NCBI RefSeq assembly: GCF_040712315.1
Contig: NC_134019.1
Coordinates: 32,145,873 to 32,209,872, forward strand
Source of the DNA: Castanea sativa
Taxonomy: Eukaryota; Streptophyta; Magnoliopsida; Fagales; Fagaceae
Length of the DNA stretch: 64,000 nt
Reading direction: 5' to 3'
Both the position numbers and the translations under genes were made by a program. Positions within the stretch are counted from its first letter, which is position 1; each line of letters begins with the position of its first letter. Under the pieces are notes generated by a model, which saw nothing but the letters and a program-made list of their open reading frames with translations, had not been told where the DNA came from and did not search any database. Positions 58,544 through 64,000 of this stretch are shown here, in pieces.

Positions 58544-59171
58544 TAGGGGTGTCCACGGGTCGGGTTTGTACCCAATCCGATAGAATCAGGTTGAAGAAAT
58601 CCTAACCCACCGCCAACTGACGAGGGACTTGGATCGGTGCGGTCAGTTTTGCACCAAAAACACGGTCGGAATCGTCCACGGTGAAAAATCTAGCCAAAAT
58701 AGTTGATTTCAGGTGAAAAAAAGCCAAATCCGGTGGAGATCTCACCAGATCTAGAGAGATTTTGCTAGATCCGGTGAGATTTCACTAAATTTGGACGAAA
58801 TATCACTAGATCTACTTGATAAGTCGCCGAAATATGAAAATTTTTTACCAGAATTTGAAAATTTGAAGTCAGAATCTGGAAAATCTCACCGAAATCTGGA
58901 AAATCTTGCCGGAATATGGGAAAATCTCACTAGAATCTGGAAATTTCTATTGGAATCGGGAATTTTTTTGCTAGAAATTCTTAGTATATTAGTCGGATCG
59001 GGTTTTTTTTTTGAGTTTTGGGGAGGAAAACTGAGACCGACCTGCCGGAGTCGGTTTTTGGAACAAATGACCCACCGCCAACCGGTGACTTGATCGGGTC
59101 GCTCGTTTTTGGGTCGGATCCGATCGGATCTTTCGGGTGGGTCGAGTCGTCAAATTGGATGGATAGCCCTA
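58544..59171. mobile_element. hAT-like non-autonomous transposon (628 bp)
   Basis: Exact 8-bp flanking duplication CTTGGGAG (58536-58543 and 59172-59179). The ends read TAGGGGTGTCCA on the left and, as reverse complement, TAGGGCTATCCA on the right, matching the short TAGGG-type inverted repeats of hAT elements. The interior has GGGTCGG-rich subterminal motifs on both sides and a repeated ATCTGGAAAATCT phrase. No transposase. Confidence 0.8.
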
Positions 59172-59267
59172 CTTGGGAGTAGGGTCTCCGGACGCTATTA
59201 CATTGGGGACTTTCGCTACCAAACCAATGTATTTTGGGCATGTTCTGTGTGCTTGGTAAATGACTCA

Positions 59268-62140
59268 TGTCACGACCCAAACCTGTACTTCAGAATTTAG
59301 AGCATGACCGGCATGTTAATATCAAGTTTACCTCAATACTAACACGAACCAACTTAAACAGAAGGTGCTTATAAAGAATTGTTTCCTGTATACCTGCTTA
59401 TTTTCTTGCATAAAAGCCATAATATACAAAAAATGTGAAAACCTTGAAAATTCATTTCATTTGAACTTTGCAAGATTGCCACTTGGCTGAAACTTCAGGT
59501 ATTCGTACAAATATTACATAGCTAAACATTTAGCAAAAACTCTTATTTACAAACCCAACCCCAAAGACATACAACTGGGGTTCAAACCAAACTAAAGTTC
59601 AGAATTACATCTGTGCTCAAAGGATCAAATACATCTTGATTCCTTTTATACAACAAAAGAGCTAAACTACTATACAAAAAAAAAAAAAAAAAAAACTATA
59701 CAATCCAAACAAAAGAGAATCACAGAATCTTGCCACCTCTAATACTCTTGCTGCTTCCAGGAAGAACCTGTGCACTGAAATATAATAGGGTGAGCTGCGA
59801 AGCCCAGTAAGGTTTTTAAGCTCCATGGGCCTTTGATAAGAATGCATGTAAATCAAATACTTTATGGATATGCCAGCTTTGATAAAATAGCCTTCATACA
59901 ATTTATATTGTTCTTAAATTAACTTATGAACTTTCAAATGAAAATACTTCATTTTCCTTTCATATAATAATAAAAGAACATGATAAAGAACTTAAACATA
60001 ATTCAACATACTTTTCTTATCATCATACTTTTCTTATAACTTTCAAATAGCTTAATAGCTCTTTTATAATACATATTAGTTAGTCAAATTGTAAGTCTGT
60101 CACAACTTTGGGAGGCTTCCAGCACTTAGTGTCAGGCATCCAACATTCCCCACAATGCTAGGTAATTCCGGAATCATATCATAATACATACTTTCAACCA
60201 TGGGGGTAGGTTGACATCCTCCACAAGTTGGCGGTTACCAACAAGGGCGGGTACAGCAGAACCAGTCCCACTTTTAAATGGCCAAACAAAATCTCCATGG
60301 AAATACTAGTACTATAACCCCTACTGGCTGAGTTCAGATCATGACAATGGAATAACTAAAAACTATACTTTCTAGATACTATACTTTTACATAACTATTT
60401 AATAACAGTAGCATATCCAATTCTTTCTTTAAACATTATGTTCGTGATATGAGTAATAGCATCAATATGCTACAATTATCATATATATAAGATTCAATAA
60501 GTCACGAACATAAATCTTTACTTGAATCATGCTTATATGTAATATATCTAATTAAAAGGTTTTAATGCATTATAGTTTTCTAAATAGTCCTTATACTTAT
60601 CAAACACACATGTCACAAATCCCTTACCTGAAAACAGAAGACGCGAGAGATTTGTACTAGAGGAGCTCAAGTGTCCGTGTTCTCGTTCTCGTCACCTAAA
60701 TGAAAGACCAAAACTTATTACTAACAACTCTTCCTAAAATATAAACTTATACCTCAAACACAACCTAACTCTCAACTTAGTAAAAACTTAATTCCCATCA
60801 CATAGAGTTTCCCCTAAAACAAGGTACAATCACCAAACTCATAACATACCAAAACACAGAGAAAACAAGCCATAAAAATTCATATATGATCTAAACATAC
60901 CAAAAGATAAGCACATTAAATTATAGCTCAAAACATTTACCCTAACTTCAAAATTAAATCTACAAAGTCATAGTTATCGTACACTGTTTACTGATCATTT
61001 TAGTAGCAAATTCCCCATTTGTAAAATACGAATGGGCTGTCAAAACACATCCAATTGTCATGAAATTTTACAGAGCTACTACCCTGTATGTCTAATATAT
61101 ACCGTATAAATTTCAAAGTCAAATAATAAAAGCATAATTTATTACAAATCTTACAAGGAAACGTGCTCAAATCTGTCCTGACAGAAATTTATGCAACTTA
61201 GAAATTAAACCATTATTATTTTTATTAATCCAAATGCAGTGAGACTACTTCCATAACAACCATATGTGTCTTAGGATTCATAAAAACTACTCCTAGCATC
61301 ATAATTCACAGCAAATGATTTAATACAGAATTTTCTTGTAGTGAACATCAAATCTGTCACAGTGACAGCTTCAGTGCATGTTGATACAAAATTCATCAAC
61401 TAAATGCAAATGGTCTTCAATTCATTTGGGTATTTTTATACCAATACAATAAACATTAAAATAACTTATTAAGCATCCAATAGACCATAACACCATCAAA
61501 CTTTCAACTTAGAAAAACAGAATCACAAGTTCAGCCCCTAAAATCAGATTTGAGAACAAAGAAGGGAAAACAATTAACCTATCAAAATACTCTAAAATCA
61601 AATAAGGTTTTAATTACTGACCCACAAATTTGAAGCTGAAACTTTAGTTTTAGGCTCTTAATTCCTTCTTTAGAGTGAGATTTATTGTTTTGGTGAGAGA
61701 GGGAGAGAGAGAGGTCTTGCCGTGTGAAAGCAAAGAGAGAAAGAAAAGAAAGAGCAAAAGAAATGAAGCAAGAAGCTTCTAGTACAGCAAAAGAAAAGAT
61801 GAGGAATTGACTTTGAGGGGGTGTACGTGTATAGCAAAGGAGAAAAAGATCAAGACCCACTTTTTTCCACTTTTTGGCATTTATACTTTTCACCTCATAT
61901 AAACTTATATTTCAAGAAAGGCCCAATGACAATATAACTTTGCATATATGTATGTATGTGTGTGTGTATATATATATATATATCCTTATCTTTATAAAAT
62001 TTCTTTTCTACAACATTAAAAGAGCATATGTCTTCTATAATATCACAATAGCAAAGTTTTAATGCACTTAAAATAATTAAGGTAATAACAAACATATAAA
62101 CTCATAAATTTAATTATGCAATTAAGTTGGGGGTGTTACA
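59268..62140. mobile_element. Solo-LTR-like unit (2.87 kb), probably Ty3/gypsy
   Basis: Bounded by TGTCACGACCC on the left and GGGTGTTACA on the right (TG...CA on either strand), with ACTCA duplicated exactly at 59263-59267 and 62141-62145. No PBS, polypurine tract or coding region is visible between, so a solo LTR fits best. The minus orientation (TGTAACACCCC...GGGTCGTGACA) resembles long LTRs of plant chromoviruses. An internally deleted (LARD-like) element is the alternative. Confidence 0.65.
61957..61984. repeat. (TG)n(TA)n microsatellite
   Basis: Short compound dinucleotide run inside the solo-LTR-like unit. Confidence 0.9.
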
Positions 62141-62145
62141 ACTCA

Positions 62146-62919
62146 ACTTAATAAGTGGGCTTAATATGGAAAGTTTAGATAAAAGTTTTCATTTTTTCCC
62201 AAGCTCCCATATTTTTCGGTAAAAAAGCTTCTCATTTTTTATTAATAAAAAAACATGAGAATATTTGAACTCTTGTTGTCTCAGTTGAAAACAATTGGAG
62301 GTGTTGGTTCAGCTATCAATTTTTTGGCTATATTTCTACAAATTTGTCCAAGAAAAACCAATCAAATGGACATGAATTCAGGAAATAGAAAAAGATAGGC
62401 TGATTTGTAAACTCATGTGCGTCTCTCATACTAACCAATGGAAAGTATATTTCCCCTCCAACATTTCTTGGTCGTTTTTACTTTCTTTAACTTTAAATTC
62501 AAAGGAATTGATGAATGGGTTGTTGTTGATAGTGGAGGAATTTTATAATTCCTCCCTCAATAAAAGGGGGTCAACAAATCATATAAATCAGCGTTGGTTG
62601 TCTCTTCTGTTGAATGAAATTAGACCAAAACAAAGTCAAATCTAGAAAATACAATACTAAATAAAAAACGGATTGAGAAACGTGTTTCAGAAAAAACGTA
62701 TGTAATGACTATATAATGTATATTTCATGCTATTGAGAGAACAAGTATGTCATATGATTGAGTGATGTTATTGAGAGTTCAAATAGTGTGTAAAACACCT
62801 ATGAACGTTTAGACCCCCAAAAACAAAATAACCAACACAAGCTTATAATCAAACAATATATGTGTGGAAAATGAAATATAAGCTATAAAAAATTTGGTAA
62901 CACACTCTAAATCATATTT
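62146..62919. other. Non-coding DNA
   Basis: No homologous ORF; nothing recognised. Confidence 0.6.
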
Positions 62920-63170
62920 AATCACAAACACAGTGATGCAAATCAAGGAGCTGGTCATGTTGATCATACACGTGGAAATGGGGTTGAATTTGCACATGAC
63001 CCTTTGTCACTTCCTAGTGGCCCAATTACAAGACTTAGAGCCAAACGTTTCAAGGAAGCACTAAATGGGCTGGTCCAAGAGAATTGGGCTGATTTTGAAA
63101 AGACCAAGATGGGCTTAGATAATAATCAAGGCTTAGTCCATGTCATCAAAGCAATTGAAGAGGCTAATTA
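62920..63170 (+). pseudogene. C-terminal tail of a Ty3/gypsy polyprotein (fragment)
   Basis: An open frame of about 80 codons ending in TAG at 63168-63170, with no ATG at its start. It contains LPSGPITRLRAKRFKEALNG followed by LVQENWADFEKTKMGLDN. GPITRxRAKxFKEAL-type tails are found at the end of plant Ty3/gypsy (chromovirus-like) polyproteins. Upstream integrase sequence is not seen, so this is a relic. It might relate to the solo-LTR-like unit upstream, but that was not shown. Confidence 0.5.
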
Positions 63171-64000
63171 GCATGTAAATTCACACCCAGCATGGTCTGA
63201 CCATTAAAGGGTGTTAAAATATAGTAAATCTAGTCATTTAGCTATGTTTGACTGCCTTTAAAAGTCCAAGAATCCAAAAAAACGTGAGAACTTGTTTAGG
63301 TTAATTTTTGTACTGTTTTTAAAGCTGTAATTATGACTTTGCCTATTCTTGGAGGGTTGTTCCAGGTATATAGATGGGTAGTACGAATTTTAAAAATCAA
63401 CTTTTGGTTTTCAGAAAAATTATTCTCCTTGTGAGGTCTTGTGTTCCTCTTGGTTCTTAAAAGAACTCTTGAACTTATCAAGTTAATCTTGTGGCATTCA
63501 AACAACCAAACTTATCACCTTGATTCTTGAAAGTTTCTTGGGAATTCTTGGTGTGGCGTTTTCAATCCATTGTAGTCTTGGTTTTTCATCTGATTAGATG
63601 ATGGGTCAAGGCTCAACAAATCTTGTCTACACGATCTTGGGGTTCTAAACCATCATTGTTATAGGGTTTCATCACAATTGTTGGTGAAGTTCATATCACA
63701 CAGCAGCAATTAAAAGGTAAAGAGAGAGAGGGAAGAAGGATGCAAACACAAAGATAACATGCCGATGTGTTATCGAGGAGAAAACCGAAGAATTCGGCGA
63801 AAAACCTCTCCGCCGCCCTCCAAGTGGTCAATAATCCACTAGAGAATGAAGTTGGGATACATGAATAGTAGAAGACCCTCCAAGCCTAATCTACCCAGTG
63901 CACCTAAACCCTCCAAGCTTCTTGCTCCAACAGGGTAATGCTGAACCTTGTCTTCTTTAGCTTACCGGATCCCGCAATCGTCTATTGTATCAACCAAAAT
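63171..64000. other. Unresolved region, possibly a further retroelement part
   Basis: Follows the gypsy tail, so it could include its 3' non-coding region and LTR, but no LTR borders could be set. A conserved-looking phrase (AACATGCCGATGTGTTATCG and AAACCTCTCCGCCGCCCTCC) near 63757-63823 looks repetitive; family unknown. Confidence 0.3.

Noticed and set aside
58159..58605. ORFs with YIYIYI runs on both strands
   Set aside because: Produced by the (TA)n microsatellite.

Overview
This is plant nuclear DNA. It is AT-rich, full of microsatellites and transposable elements, and the few coding stretches have introns. A eudicot tree or shrub would fit, but nothing here fixes the species. There is no operon structure, tRNA, rRNA or CRISPR array. 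About 37 kb of the 64 kb is LTR retrotransposon.

Layout. (1) 1-3147: the 3' end of a Tat-type Ty3/gypsy element (called Z), cut by the window edge, with an antisense spliced gene and a 3' LTR. (2) 3148-8524: gene-poor DNA with a nested cluster, namely a Mutator-like inverted-repeat element holding a SINE and a foldback MITE, and a second SINE in the opposite orientation just outside. (3) 8525-18855: element B, a complete but decayed Tat-type element in + orientation, with TSD ATATA inside an (AT)n tract. (4) 18856-21031: microsatellites and Helitron-like repeat units. (5) 21032-33290: element A, the best preserved one, in - orientation with TSD ATTAT, carrying a 2.2 kb satellite-like array with higher-order structure. 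(6) 33727-34828: a PIF/Harbinger-like non-autonomous transposon (TSD TAA) carrying a 42-bp minisatellite. (7) 38296-47919: element D, an older Tat-type element of another family, + orientation, TSD ATAAC. (8) 52431-54548: a broken, intron-containing SCNM1-like gene, the only host-gene relic recognised. (9) 58544-59171: a hAT-like non-autonomous element with an 8-bp TSD. (10) 59268-62140: a 2.87 kb solo-LTR-like unit with TSD ACTCA. (11) 62920-63170: a Ty3/gypsy polyprotein tail.

The complete Tat-type elements share one plan: LTR, PBS of the form TTGGCGCCG, gag, protease, RT with a retroviral-type RNase H, a second archaeal-type RNase H, integrase, a tandem-repeat 3' region, then an additional ORF on the opposite strand, a polypurine tract and the 3' LTR. 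The antisense gene has an N-terminal domain resembling the Transposase_28 / putative gypsy-type transposon family, an acidic/basic/proline linker and a coiled coil, and is interrupted by introns with GT-AG borders. By-eye LTR divergence ranks age as A (3 mismatches plus one 303-bp deletion), then B (about 18 mismatches), then D (about 27).

The most notable signal is a stop codon between protease and RT, shared by A and B in the same place and in the same context (TTA TAG CAR TTA). This matches the UAG-CAR-YYA readthrough consensus. Other strong observations are the alpha-beta-gamma higher-order array in A, a C-terminal motif shared by the antisense proteins of A and B, and a cytosine-deamination pattern in the stops of B and D.
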